DNA from: Unio delphinus
Lineage: Eukaryota; Mollusca; Bivalvia; Unionida; Unionidae
Reading direction: 5' to 3'
Length of the DNA: 64,000 bases
Assembly (NCBI GenBank): GCA_029339505.1
Contig: JAQISU010000003.1
Span: 19,351,001 to 19,415,000 of the forward strand
In this document: piece after piece, positions 23,791 through 35,445 of the stretch
Position numbering within the stretch: the first letter of the stretch is position 1
Layout of the letters: each line of letters starts with the position of its first letter
The notes under the pieces: model-generated
Seen by the model: the letters and a program-made list of their open reading frames with translations, nothing else
The model's database searches: none
Told to the model about the DNA's origin: nothing
Position numbers and translations under genes: made by a program

Positions 23791-25325
23791 TTTGTATTGC
23801 ATTATGTATTAGTACATGTATTTATTAGACATATTCATGTTTACTTATTTTGTTCCTTTAATGGTAAATTAACTTAATTTTGATAACTTTCCATCACTGT
23901 TTGCTTTATGAATGAACACATCAAAAAAGTTTAGAGACAAATGTATTTATTACAATAAAATCAAAAAAATAATATCTTTTATTAAATGTTACATGTAAGA
24001 TAGCTAATCTTTACTCAACTTTGTAACAACAAAGATGGTTAAAATTATTTTATAAATCTTTTGTAACAATCATAAAACCAGTTGAAATGGCAACATAAAA
24101 TTGGTAACAACTGAACACACAACATATGAAAGATCACACATATAATGAATTACATTTACATTTTGAAATGGAGATAATCTTCCTGGTTTTTGTGCAATTA
24201 TTTACATGTTGGGAGCTTCACCTGTATGTAATTGGCCACATTTTTAGTGAGGTGCTTTATTGGGCAGCCACACACACACACACACACACATGTGAAATGG
24301 AGTCATGATGTTGACAATAATCGACTGACTTGATTTTGCACATCCAGAGAATGGTCATTTAATGATTATGAGACAGTCTTAGAAACATATTTGGCAGCTT
24401 GCAAAATCCAGATTACTGAATAGTTAAAAATCTGTGTTAAGCTCTTACAAGATAGTTGGAGTTTAAGAGGAATTATAACAATAAAGAAACCCAGTTGACT
24501 GGTACAGCTCACTCCCTGGGTTTTTAAGTGTCAAGATTTTCTCAAGAAGCTCAAACTAGTACTAAGATCACTTTGTCTTTAATTAGAAGTTTTTAAAATA
24601 AAGGGCATTTTGAAATTATTTTTTAAAGTATTGAAACCAAAATGTAATCTGTACTAGGTCTTGGTTAAATGTTTATTTTTAACTATTCATTTGTAAGAAA
24701 ATAAGCATATCCACCAGTTCTGGTGGGGATATCTACTTTCCGATTCAAACTTCAAACTTAAAGTTTGCATAATTGTTCAAGATGGTGATTGATCTTAGAT
24801 ATTGTCTGATCATATTTATGGTATGTTTGCTGCTTTGTCTCTGCATTGCATAGTGTACACATTTCTACTCATATATCAGTAATAATATAATCAGACTTTG
24901 CTTTTTTTATTTGCGAGAAATTCATATTTCTCACTGAGCACTCTTAATTTTTAGTAAGGGAAACAACTCTGGTTATTACAAATCTCAAATCAATAATTAA
25001 TTTGAAATATGTTATTTCAAATCATGAATGCATGATCACACCAAAATTTGTGCTCTGTACTGTCTGAAGCTTACTGGATAGGATGTGCAACTTAGGGTTG
25101 CTTGATCAAATGAAGTCATGAGATTTATGCTGCTTGTGTTTCTGCTATTCCTCTGTAGTTCTTAATGTTGTAGAATTTATGTCAGGTGAAATGGTCATTT
25201 GGGAGATCTTTACTATATTTTTCTATTTATGGATGACTTAATTGAGTTTGCAGTAACATATAAAGCTGATCAGCTTAATTCATTAATTGTTGTATTTTGT
25301 TTTTTTTTAACTTTTTTGCTGGCAG
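23791..25325. other. Intron 1 distal part, no element recognised
   Basis: AT-rich intronic DNA ending in the T-rich tract and acceptor of coding exon 2. Only a CA microsatellite stands out. Confidence 0.5.
24269..24290. repeat. (CA)n microsatellite
   Basis: Eleven CA units. Confidence 0.95.
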
Positions 25326-25573
25326 CATGCTGCAGTTGGAACATGATCTTGACCAGTTGAGTCTGACAGAGCAGTCCACTTCCACAGCCACCACAAACTC
25401 CCCAGTAGCAGTCCGCTCTGCGCCTGTCTCCCCTATCCACAACCCCACTGGCAGTATGGATCTGGGGTACACACCTGGCTCACAAAGGGGCTTTTTTGAG
25501 GGGCTGCTGGGATGTCTTCGACCAGTATGGACCATTATAGGAAAGGCAGCTGCTGCTGAGCTTAAGCAACAAG
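25326..25573 (+). CDS. MAP3K12/13: MAP3K12/13 coding exon 2 (pre-kinase region)
   Basis: This exon encodes residues 63-145. It follows a T-rich tract and the acceptor ttgctggcag, and ends CAACAAG|gtattg in phase 1. After a Ser/Thr/Pro-rich stretch (about 80-115) comes the block [14 protein letters not shown] (118-131), followed by a segment ending ELKQQ at 145. This block is highly conserved in vertebrate DLK and LZK just before the kinase domain. The Cys at 126 matches the position of mouse DLK Cys127, which is known to be palmitoylated and to anchor the kinase on vesicles. The acidic-leucine stretch [10 protein letters not shown] (67-76) is unassigned. Read-through past the donor meets a stop at about 25693. 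Confidence 0.93.
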
Positions 25574-28223
25574 GTATTGACTCACTCCATTACTATCTGC
25601 CCTCGATTATGTGCTCATGTTTTCTTTTGTGCAGCATTTTTGTGCTGGATGGGAATCCAGTGGCTATGCTATCTGCACTACCTACACCTTTTTAGCCCAC
25701 TTCACCTTAATCAGTGTGACCCCTACACCTTCATTGCTTAATTACACCATTGACAGAATTCTTAACATTGCAGGAATGTTTTTTTGAGGCTAATTTAATC
25801 AAGAGTTAAACTTTTAAGATAGTTTACAGTAGTATCACCAATGTCTAAACAGAATTTTAAGATAGTATACAGTAGTATCACCAATTTTATCTCAGCAATC
25901 CATGGATTTAAAGGCTCAATGAATAGTTCACTTCATGCAATTAAAAAGCACCCCCCCCCCTTATTTTTTTCATCTGTGTTTCATTTCTAGATATCATCAA
26001 AGATATTTGAGAAATCAAAAGAATTACTATATAGCCTGTAATAAATTATTAACTTTTAATTCATTTTATTTTAAACCCTTGAAAAAAGAATTATTGAGCA
26101 TGTTATATTCTTTAAATACATGCCTATCTATGCAATGTCTGCTTAAATCAATATTTTGTGAGATAAGCAAGGATACAGAGAAATTTTGAAAAGCATACTG
26201 GTATTCAAACACTAGTAATATGGAAAATAAAAGAGAGAGAGAGCAATAAATGATTGATATATATATGAAATTTAAGTTTAGTACTTATTTCAAATCCAGC
26301 GTCACTTTTTTATTGTTGAAAACTTTTAATGATCCTGAAATTTCAGATCATTATATTTATGCATTTTACTACAAAAGATCAAAACAATTGTAAATTACAA
26401 TTCCTTGAAGCATAATTACTTTGATACACTATGTACATATGCTAATTACAGCAGAGTTTTCAAGTTGACACAACAGTGATATTGGGACAAAACTACTGTA
26501 TTATTATTGTGTCAGTCAAGTTTCCTGGTACACACACATGCTTCTCAGGTAAATAATCCAAAATATGCAGACTGAAGTAAATAAAGTACAGCTTTCTAAA
26601 ATCCACTAATAATTAAGTCTGATCTTTCACTCATCATCGTGTGAGCTACATTTATCCATTCATCAGGGTTCAGCTTGATTATTGAGGTTGCAGGTCCACC
26701 AAATACAATACACTGGTCATCACCTTAAACATTCCTTTTTCATGCCTGGCTTCATGACCTATTTAGTATACCAGTTGTGGAAGTGTAATTATAATTCTTA
26801 ATTGTTGAATTTATTTATTGTAAAATCTAGTAGTTAAAGTTGGATCATTCAAGAAGCAGGCTCAAACAATAGATTCATTCCATTCTTTGTTAGGTTTGTT
26901 AGCATCTTCACTCTTTGATTATCTCTGAATATATCAAATGTTGACATTGTTTGCTAGTTCCTTTTAGCAAGGGGCAGTTAGCTGTTATGTTTTAGCCACC
27001 AAGCAAATGCTAATGCCATGGTCATCAGAAATTAATTGATGGTATTTTATGGGAGAGATCTTAACCCATTTTCTTTATGACCTGTTAGTTGTTTTGGCTC
27101 CCTTTGATTTTGAGTGTAAGTGATTGATCTAGACAGCTATTGGATTTGTGCTCATACAGGTAGTAGTATTGCTTTAACCATTGAAATGACCACTTTGTTA
27201 TCAATGTGGTTTACTTTTGTATTCTTTATTTGGGGTATTTCTAGAGTTCAATTCTCAAGTAGCTGTGATTTACTAATCCAATTGCCCAACACCTGGTTCA
27301 GGCAAGTTTAGATTTGTAAAGAACTTGCCTCTTTGCAGGTCAATAAAGCAGAGAGAGATACAAGATAAAGACATTTTTTTGAACATAGATGTCTTGGAAA
27401 AATATGGTAACTCTTTAAGATCTAATTTCTGACAAGAGATTCATATTCTTAATGCTTTCTATTTTGCAAATGTTATGCCCTGCAATCTTGCTATAATACA
27501 TATATCATCAGCACCATTATGGAGTGTTTCTATGTAACACATTCCTCTTCTGCATAGTTACCTGGCTAGTTTCTTTCATCAGTTGCATGTGCCATTTTGA
27601 ATTTGTAGTCATGTGATGGTCAGTCCAACATGTTCTCATGCAGAAAATGTGATAATAAGAATTATTACTGTTTAAAGCAAGTTTTGACAAATGTTGAATA
27701 AATATTTATATTTTAACTTATCAGCTGAATTATAATTATAATATTTATACATAAGGGATTTGCTGACTTTCAGGTTCCATATTAGCCTCTGGCAGTTTGT
27801 TAGATTTTCAAAGATTGTTTTCATGCATATCACTATTTTTATGGCCAGTAGATTATAATTGCTAAAAGTATAACTTGTAAGATTTCTTTGACAGGTATAA
27901 AAATGAAATAAAATGTACTTGTCTCTTTTCTGATTAACTACCAAGAGGATTTTGTTCAAAGCATGATTATGTTATGATTAAAAGTTTTTATGGTATGCTT
28001 TTACATAATAATTAAAATAGACTTTATACACTCTGCTTGTCAAAGAATTAAATGGAAGAATACGGGTGTTTCAAATCATTCTCAGATGTCAGATTCTGAA
28101 AGATGTTGAATCAAGTCATTGATTTGAAGGTAACTAAATGACAGCTATTAAAAAAACAAATAAGATAAGTGTTAGCAAATCATTGAATTGTGAGTATAAA
28201 TAAATCATCACGAACAGTCTTGC
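25574..28223. other. Intron 2 proximal part, nothing recognised
   Basis: AT-rich intronic sequence. Short open frames here show no known motif. A run of ten C at about 25951-25960 is the only simple repeat of note. Confidence 0.5.
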
Positions 28224-28261
28224 CTCTCTCTCTCTCTCTCTTTCTCTCTCTCAATCTCTCA

Positions 28262-28307
<46 letters not shown>

Positions 28308-28316
28308 TATATATAT
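28224..28316. repeat. Compound (TC)n(CA)n(TA)n microsatellite
   Basis: An interrupted TC tract is followed by ten CA units and a short TA run. Confidence 0.95.
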
Positions 28317-28794
28317 TTCTAAAATGTCTAAATATCCCTTTATCTGTCTGTATCCTTGTAAGTGTTTGATTTTCTGACAATGTCTAAAGTATTTTAAATA
28401 TCGTCTGTAAAAGCATCTGGTGGTAGCTAATGCTATAATGAAAGTCCTACCATTATTCTTCTTAATATTCATGCAAGATTAAACAGTAATGACTTTTGTT
28501 TGACATAATCAGCAATACAGATTTATTACATAATTTAAATGTTTAAAATTGGCAGTGTGGATCAAGACCCTTCAAAGTTCCATCACTTCTATACTTTATG
28601 TAGTTTGTCAACAGTGACAAAGGTGGCTTCATTAAACAAGGTAGTCACAGCAACATCTTTAAAATCTAGTTTTATTGCTTCATTTCCTGAACAGATATTG
28701 ACATGGGTTTTCCCTAAACGTAACTTCTTGCAATATAGAGTTGGTCCTAAATGAAATTGGTGATGATTATACATTCCAATATGGCCACTATGAA

Positions 28795-28795
<1 letters not shown>

Positions 28796-28843
<48 letters not shown>
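28796..28843. repeat. (AAT)n microsatellite
   Basis: About 16 AAT units, next to a short fragment of the GGTCCTAAATGAAATTGGTG dispersed repeat (28742-28790). Confidence 0.95.
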
Positions 28844-28916
28844 TTGAAAAAGGTGACAAAGTTAGTTGCATAGAACTAATACCCTTGTGGCTCTCTATTA
28901 TATGCATATTTACATT

Positions 28917-29247
28917 CAAAGTACATTACACAGACACAGACATACATACCTATCTGGACTCACCCATGTGTACACACCAACAATAAACATATATGCTTCT
29001 CTTCTGACAATCATATACTCATTATTCCCACTATGAAAACGAAGTTGTATGGACAATGTTCTTTTGCGTACAAGGGCCCAGCAACAAGGAACGAATTGCC
29101 CATTGAAATTAGACACAAAGACACAGTGATGCCTTTAAAGAAGGATCTTAACTTTTCAACTGATAGAACAAACTTAAAGTCCTAATAATGTTTCCTATCT
29201 TAAACATTTTTAGCATTTTGTATGTTTTCTAATTTCATGGTGTTTCT

Positions 29248-29302
<55 letters not shown>

Positions 29303-29373
29303 TATTATTATTATAAATATTGAAAAGCGCTTAGAGATTTTAAAGATTAGGCGCTTTGCAGAGTCATTATTAT
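28917..29373 (+). mobile_element. CR1/L2-like LINE copy D, 3' end only
   Basis: The plus-strand copy matches the 3' end of copy B reversed (CAACAAGGAACGAATTGCCC, AGCGCTTAGAG, GATTAGGCGCTTTGCAGAG) and ends in ATTATTATT. A run of about 51 T (29250-29300) and ATT repeats interrupt its 3' region. Confidence 0.78.
29250..29314. repeat. Poly-T plus (ATT)n
   Basis: About 51 consecutive T followed by five ATT units, inside LINE copy D. The length may be affected by sequencing slippage. Confidence 0.9.
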
Positions 29374-29608
29374 TAGTATTTTTGTACTCCAAAAATTTAA
29401 GTTGCAATACAAATGTATTTCAGACTAGTTTGTTTTCATTTAATCAGAAGCACATATATTTATGCCTGCTTTTATAACCCACCCCACCCCACCCTGGCCA
29501 TTCTTTTGTACATGCTTCCTTTTCTTCAGGTAACTGACTTGGTTAGCTTAGAGCATAATATGGTCAGGATCTATGGACCCGAACTACCATGTTATAGTAG
29601 GGCCACAC

Positions 29609-29631
29609 TGTGTGTGTGTGTGTGTGTGTGT
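29609..29631. repeat. (GT)n microsatellite
   Basis: Eleven TG units. Confidence 0.95.
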
Positions 29632-29703
29632 TTTCATTCATTTATTTGAATTTTCTTTTGCATTTAACATTGGTTTTAAGCAATACTTATCTTCAAGTTG
29701 AAA

Positions 29704-30108
29704 TCACTCTCGTGGCCAAAATGGTTAGAGTATCTGCCTCAGATGCACTAGATCGTGGGTTTGAACCTCGTCCGAGTCATACCAATGAGCATCACAGCTT
29801 TTGTGACTGCATCTGGTGTTCTAATGGTTAGAGCAGCCACCTTGGATGCAGGAGGTCGTGGGTTTGATTGCCAGCCAAGTCATACCAAAGACTTACAAAA
29901 ATTATATAAGCTTGGTGCACAGCATTAAAAGGTTAGTGATGGGACTGCTTGGCCTGGTGTCAGGATAATGGGACATCATGCTACATGTCTGCGACATAAT
30001 GCTCTAGTGCTAGACATCACTTATAACTCTAAACACTGCATACATCATAGTGATATGACTGAAAAATTAAGCTACGATAAAATTCCAAATCATATACACA
30101 CACATCTT
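29704..30108 (+). mobile_element. tRNA-derived SINE family A with two tRNA-like heads
   Basis: Two tRNA-like heads lie in tandem. The first, near 29710-29775, has GTGGCCAAAATGGTTAGAG and GTGGGTTTGAACC. The second, near 29815-29880, has TCTAATGGTTAGAGCAGCC and GTGGGTTTGATTGCC. The usual family-A body (GGGACATCATGC at 29970) and tail (GACTGAAAAATTAAGCTACG, then CA repeats) follow. Confidence 0.88.
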
Positions 30109-31413
30109 TTCTGGGACTTACATGATAAATGTCTCTGCTTGCAGTATGCAATAATTTACCTGGAGTTCTTAATTTCATAAAAACATTTCTGTTAAACTTT
30201 TATAATCTGTTCAAGGTCGATTAGACTATGAAGACTGTTTCATATTTTGAGTGGGATACATGAAAGAGAACAGCTGAAATGTGTAAAAACAATTTGGTCT
30301 TACTCCTCTGTAGTGTTGAAGCAGAAAGGATTGATTACAAACTACATTGCTCATCTCAGGTATTAGTACAGAAACATAACCATATATATTACAATTTTCT
30401 TAAAAGGGTATTTTCATATAAATGGCTTTGTCTTGAATTTAGGTCAAGGCTAAAAGTTTAATGTGTTAACCTTTGTCTTTTAATAGGCTTCGTAGCTTTC
30501 TTTCACCTGATAAGTACATGAAAGCATATTTCTTCTGAAAGGTTATAAATAATCAACTATGATGCAACTCATTTTTGTCAGAGGAAATAAAATCTTGAAA
30601 TCATGACTTCACCTTTTTGGGGGATCCTTGATCTGAGTAAACAAAATGTGTGTGAAATATTTAAACAGGAACCTTAACTATGAAGACTGTTATTCATAGG
30701 TAAATATAGTAAACAGACTGGTTGACTGTATTCACTCAGATAGATTACTGATAGACACTGTTGTGTGAAGATACATATGCCAATAGTCAATGTGAAATGA
30801 AGTGGATTTTTTTATTCTTGGCTAGTGAAATATAAATGGTTTGAATGACAAGTTAAGCACTTTTGAATGTACTGTCTGTAGTGGACTACAACTTTTGTGT
30901 ATATGGCTAAAAGGAGAAAACCACAAAATTCTCCTCTGTTGCAAAACAACTTTCTGCTTTGTTCTCCTTTGTTACAAAATAACTTTCTGCTTTGGGATGT
31001 CCATAATTCAATTGGATTATGTATTTGTTCTAGCTTTATCATGGTTAGCATCAGGGAATGTGTCATAGCTTGCTGAATGTGGCCTTTTCAAGTAAACTTT
31101 AATTTGAAAAGCTTTTATTGCCTGGCCCAAATGATAAATAGGTATAGTACATTGGGGATGCATGCACTTCAGAACATTTTATAAAATGGACTAGGCCCAG
31201 CATGGATATTTGGGATCAATGTGACAGATAATTTGGCTAATGTTCAACTTTTTTAATTTTGTATTCTTTATGATGTTAATATGTACATCCATTCATCTGT
31301 TGCCTTGATAATTTCAACACAGTAACTATAGCTTTAAGTCATCTATCTTTGCCACGTTTTATTGGTGGCTTGCACTTGGCATAAGGAAGAAGCCTGTTGA
31401 TTTCATCCTAAAG
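30109..31413. other. Intron 2, no element recognised
   Basis: AT-rich intronic sequence. A short imperfect tandem (AAAATAACTTTCTGCTTTG, twice near 30940-30990) is the only structure noted. Confidence 0.45.
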
Positions 31414-31695
31414 ATGTGTGATTCGGATTTTAAGTATACCTTTAAAACTTGTCCAATCGATGTCATCTGTATGGCAGTTTATAGTGATGTCTAACACTGG
31501 GCATCATGCCACCCAGTCATATTATCCTGACACTAAGCTATCAAGTCCTAACACTAACCTCTTATTGCACAGTGCCAAGCAATGCAACCGCTTGTACCAG
31601 TTTTAGAACTATTTAGTATCACTCGGCTATTAGTTGAACCTATGATGCCTTGCATCTGAGAATGATGCTCTAACCGCTTCAGCCACTGGAGCAGT
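31414..31695 (-). mobile_element. tRNA-derived SINE, family A, diverged
   Basis: Minus-strand head near 31690 (CACTCGGCTATTAGTTGAACC, plus-strand reading, covers the B-box side) and tail at TGTGTGATTCGGATTTTAAG. The body has lost part of the hairpin. No clear target duplication. Confidence 0.82.
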
Positions 31696-32062
31696 GCGAG
31701 ACATAATTTGTACTTACATTAAAGACACCAACATAACTTTATGTTTTTTCCTGTTTCAACTTTTATCATATTTGTTTAGTCTGCAATGTCTGAAAGAATA
31801 AGAAATTGATTGTATGGATCACTTAAATAAATTGTTAAATTCAGCTAATGCCTCATTATCAGACTTTCTCTTTTATTAGGTAGTTTAAAAAAATTATAAT
31901 TGCATCTCTGTTTTCTAGTACATTAAGAAATTTTTAATATGCACGAGGATAGATTACTGAATTCAATTACTTTAATTTAATTTGTAGAAATTAGCACACA
32001 TTTTGCTCTTGAAGAATTGCTTGACAGGCCTGAGTTGAGTTTATTCTGTTCTGTATTCCTAG
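31696..32062. other. End of intron 2
   Basis: AT-rich sequence leading to the acceptor of coding exon 3; nothing else seen. Confidence 0.5.
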
Positions 32063-32246
32063 ATGACTGGGAAATTCCATTTGAAAGCATCACAGACCTA
32101 CAGTGGCTTGGGAGTGGTGCCCAGGGCGCTGTGTTTCTTGGCAAACTGCATGGAGAAGAGGTAGCAGTAAAGAAGGTGAGAGATGTTAAAGAGACAGATA
32201 TCCGCAACCTCCGAAAACTTAACCACCCCAACATCATATCATTCAA
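32063..32246 (+). CDS. MAP3K12/13: MAP3K12/13 coding exon 3 (kinase N-lobe)
   Basis: This exon encodes residues 146-206. The acceptor is gtattcctag at 32062 and the donor is AA|gtaagt. The joining codon G|AT gives Asp, so the protein reads [10 protein letters not shown], as in the family. It contains the glycine-rich loop GSGAQGAVF (162-170), the ATP-anchoring lysine in VAVKK (Lys182) and the candidate helix-C glutamate in VKETDI (Glu189), then [10 protein letters not shown]. All N-lobe residues needed for catalysis are present. Acceptor, donor and phase leave no other reasonable reading; extending the donor by four bases would create an in-frame TAA. Confidence 0.97.
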
Positions 32247-32469
32247 GTAAGTACCATTTGTTTCATACAAAAGAGCATAAATGACCTAAACATTCAGAAT
32301 GGCAAAGCTGCTTCTTTCATTAATAAATTGCAGATAGATATTAAGTTCCTTTCATATGGGCAGACATTGCAGAATTTGAAAACCATTTTTAAAATGTTAA
32401 ATTTAATATTAGCAAACATTTAAACATTAGCTATTTTACTAATTTTTAATTCTACAGGGTATAGACCAG

Positions 32470-32930
32470 AATAGCTTTTGGATAACCAGGTGTCTGTTAT
32501 ATGATGTTTGTTATTGCTCTTCCTTCTAAAGTGAAGCTGTATGAGATAGAGGGTTTTCACCAGAAGTCATTCATATTTGTTATTGCTTTTCATCCTAAAC
32601 TGCTGACACAAAAATCCCAGTCTAGTTCTAAATGAAAATGGTACTAATATGATATTTTACTACCATATAAGCTGTTTTGAAATACTTGTTCTGATACTCC
32701 TACTGAACTGAAAGTCTAACCATCATTCTAACTACTATAATGACAACCATCTTGAAATTCTTATTGTAACATATTGTATGGTCCTACTGGAATGGGGTTT
32801 TCACCAAAAGAATTTTTTATATGGTCCTAAATATAAATGGTGCTCATCTTAAATTGAATACAGTTACCATAGTGGCCATCTTGAAATCTTTCCTTGGCTA
32901 GTGGCCATCTTGAAATCTTTCTTTGGCATA
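32470..32930. repeat. Unclassified dispersed repeat (copy in intron 3)
   Basis: Phrases such as GGTTTTCACCAAAAGAA, GGTCCTAAATATAAATGGTG and GTGGCCATCTTGAAATCTTT recur, in partly duplicated form, here and at 41770-42290. Part recurs at 28742-28790. No coding potential or ends identified. Confidence 0.5.
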
Positions 32931-33174
32931 AGAATATCAGCACACAGCAGTGGAGAACAAAAAATGGTTTTGTCCTGGAATACTGGAAATTCTTTTCATT
33001 TAGTATAATATTAGTCTATTCTAGCACTCTCTTTTTACATTTGTTCTCTCATTGTTGACAATTTATTTTATATATTTTGTATTGCCATGTTATTCTTGTT
33101 GTCATCAGTCTGCAATTTTAGATGATTTTGGTCATATGGCAGAAATGGACTTAGTTTCCTACTTGTTTTTTCAG

Positions 33175-33366
33175 GGGGGTATGTACACAAGCTCCCTGTT
33201 ACTGTATCATCATGGAGTATTGCCCATATGGTCAGTTGTATGAGATTCTGCGAGATGGTAAAAACATTCCACCAAGTCTCACTCTAGAGTGGTCCAAACA
33301 GATTGCTAGTGGCATGAATTATCTCCATAATCACAAGATCATCCACCGAGACCTCAAGTCACCAAA
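33175..33366 (+). CDS. MAP3K12/13: MAP3K12/13 coding exon 4 (hinge and catalytic loop)
   Basis: This exon encodes residues 207-270. The acceptor is ttttttcag at 33174 and the donor is CCAAA|gtaagt. It starts with the bases completing Lys207 and reads [16 protein letters not shown] (208-223), a near-invariant DLK/LZK stretch covering strand 5 and the hinge. LYEILRDG and an HNH sequence before the catalytic loop HRDLKSP (264-270) follow; the general base is Asp266. The next exon supplies the Asn of HRDLKSPN. The HRDLKSPN form is typical of mixed-lineage-type MAP3Ks. No stop or frameshift is present. Confidence 0.97.
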
Positions 33367-33799
33367 GTAAGTTAGTGAGACTTACAATCAGGTATGTCAG
33401 GAACCTTAGCACTTAATGCTAATCTTTGATTTCTTAATATCAATATTGAGCAACAAAATCATTTCAAAGATCAATGTCAAACACATCTTCAGACAATAAT
33501 CAAGTAACTCCCCCAGCAATAGACATCATTGGACTAGTTCTTTACATAAGCAAAATGAACTGCAGTTTAAAATGGCTTGATATCATGCACTAAAAATGTA
33601 AAATAAATACTTTATTCATAATTCATTGATAATTGAAACTTCTTTGTGGTAAAAAAAATTGTGGAAATGAATATCCAGTGGTTGATGCAGATGTTTTAAT
33701 CCAAATTTCATCATGTCAGCTGTGAAGGGAAATGGTAGATTACAGCTGTCTGGATAATTATTATTGGCGTGAAACTGAACATCATGCAGAAAGGGAGAT

Positions 33800-34135
33800 A
33801 AGTTTGAACAATTACAGTGTGACCCTGGTCATGGTGTGGCTCCCAAAATTTAATATTTTCATTCGCACATGAGAAAATATTTTTTATTCAAAATATGTGT
33901 CTGACATAATGTATCCAAAATGTATTATTATTTTGGTGAAGAGGTCATGTGTGAATTTGAATATAGTATGATTGTGGCATGGTTCCTGAAATATTAAGTA
34001 CATGTATGTGTATTTTTCTCTTCCCCGTAAAAATATTTTTTTTAAAGTATGAGAAATAGTGTATAAAACATTTATTATCATTTTGGGGAAGAATTCGAAT
34101 ATAATACGATCATGACATGGCTTCTGAAATTTAAC
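33800..34135. repeat. Diverged tandem repeat, about 140-bp period, about 3 copies
   Basis: The phrase GAATTTGAATATAGTATGAT (33953) recurs as GAATTCGAATATAATACGAT (34091), and a weaker copy of the following CATGGTTCC...AAAT part lies near 33820. Confidence 0.6.
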
Positions 34136-34614
34136 AATTTCACCAGGTTCTAGAAGTTTTATGCCAAAATATACATTATTGGAAATGTTACTTGTTACTG
34201 ATCCATGAGTAAAGCCAGTAAATCGTCTTTGTGATTGTCTTCAATTAATTGAATGCAATCATTGCTCAAACAATAGCTGACGTGTTTCTTCTTTTAACTG
34301 CATACACAAACAACCAATAGACAATGCAGTGGTTGATGAAAGATTTTCACAATTTAATAAACACAAAAAACAACGAAAGCCACCAACATGTATTCTGGCT
34401 TGGTGGAGTTATTAGACACAATCAGTTGACCAGTAAATAATGTTCACTTTGGAAATAAAAAAAGGTATGAGTTGTACTTGCTTAAAAAACTTGATAAAAG
34501 TGACACGTGACCATTGCAGGCTCATAGGACTTAGTCATCAGGTATTACCTTTGTATTGTGTTTGCTTATGAACTCATTATTAATTTCCTAATTTTATAAA
34601 AAAAAATTACTGTT

Positions 34615-34830
34615 ATGGAAAAGCAAGTTAACAAACGCATGTTGTTATCTGCCCAAGTGAAATTGAATGCCCTGGATAAACTAAAGAAGGACAAACAACA
34701 AACTCAAATTGCCAGAGATCTAGGAATGAGCGAGTCTCAGAGAGGTTGGAAAACAGAAGAAGAAAAGCATGTGTTGATTGATAATTATCCATGCTGTAGT
34801 CGTTCAAACAAGTATGCATACAAGTGTTAA
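34615..34830 (+). pseudogene. Tigger/pogo-type transposase N-terminal fragment
   Basis: A 71-codon open frame starts MEKQVNKRML and contains LDKLKKDKQQTQIARDLGMS, then SQRGWKTEEEK. This is the CENP-B-type helix-turn-helix at the N-terminus of Tigger/pogo transposases, which normally binds the transposon ends. Only about the first 50 residues match, and the rest of the transposase, including the DDE domain, is absent. The neighbouring sequence is AT-rich intron. A possible degenerate end pair lies at 35531-35640 (GTAAAGCAAAACCACATTAA against TTGGTTTTACTGTAC). It is a dead fragment carried in intron 4. Confidence 0.55.
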
Positions 34831-35010
34831 TTATTGGGGATTTACAGTGGATAAAGGTGCACAGAAACACATATGAGAATATTTTAACAGTATGAAATTT
34901 GTACAGACACCGTTCATAGAATCTAGAATGTAATGAACCGTACATGTGCTTCATCTTTCTTAACCTAATTTGGTTGTTAATTTTTCCCATTAAATTCAGA
35001 CATAATGATC

Positions 35011-35100
35011 TGTGACAAAATTATTGAATATTTTAAATATGTATGCAATTTTTGCATTGGAATTACATGTATTATGGATTAATTGCATGCCACAGTGGTA
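35011..35100. repeat. Direct repeat flanking a SINE, left copy
   Basis: CTGTGACAAAATTATTGAAT and ATTACATGTATTATGGAT recur in diverged form at 35355-35445, on the other side of the SINE. Confidence 0.7.
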
Positions 35101-35130
35101 TATGAGATGCTAAGAAAACAGTGTTTATAC

Positions 35131-35322
35131 TGTGTGTGATTAGGATTTTTAACATAGCTTTAACAATATTTCAATCATATCACTATGATGTCTGCAGTGT
35201 TTCTGTTTATAGTGATGTCCAGCTCTGGGTCATCATGCCACAGACATGTGACATGATGTCCCCCAACATCCTGACACTTGGCCGACCAGTCCTAACACTA
35301 ACCTCTTAATGCCAGTGTAAAA
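35131..35322 (-). mobile_element. tRNA-derived SINE family A, head-truncated
   Basis: Tail (TGTGTGTGATTAGGATTTTT) and hairpin region (CATCATGCCACAGACATGTG, then ACATGATGTCCCC) are present. The sequence leaves the family after CCTCTTAATGCCAGTG, so the tRNA-like head is missing. Confidence 0.85.
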
Positions 35323-35354
35323 ACTCTGACCATACTATATATTAGATATTGATC

Positions 35355-35445
35355 AGTGACAAAATTATTGAATATTTTTAATCTGTATGCACTTTTTCAA
35401 TGGAATTACATTATGGATGAACTACATTCCATGATGGCTCAATAG
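35355..35445. repeat. Direct repeat flanking a SINE, right copy
   Basis: Diverged copy of 35011-35100. Too long for a target-site duplication, so it predates the SINE or arose by segment duplication. Confidence 0.7.

Noticed and set aside
25275..25535. 86-codon minus-strand frame over coding exon 2
   Set aside because: Antisense shadow of the kinase exon.
28180..28472. Minus-strand frames rich in Arg-Glu and Cys-Val
   Set aside because: Translation of TC and CA microsatellites.
29210..29407. Lysine-run minus-strand frame
   Set aside because: Translation of the poly-T tract.
29704..29880. Functional tRNA genes
   Set aside because: The A/B-box pairs lack a foldable full cloverleaf and continue into SINE bodies; SINE heads, not tRNA genes.
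31977..32270. 97-codon minus-strand frame over coding exon 3
   Set aside because: Antisense shadow of the conserved kinase exon.
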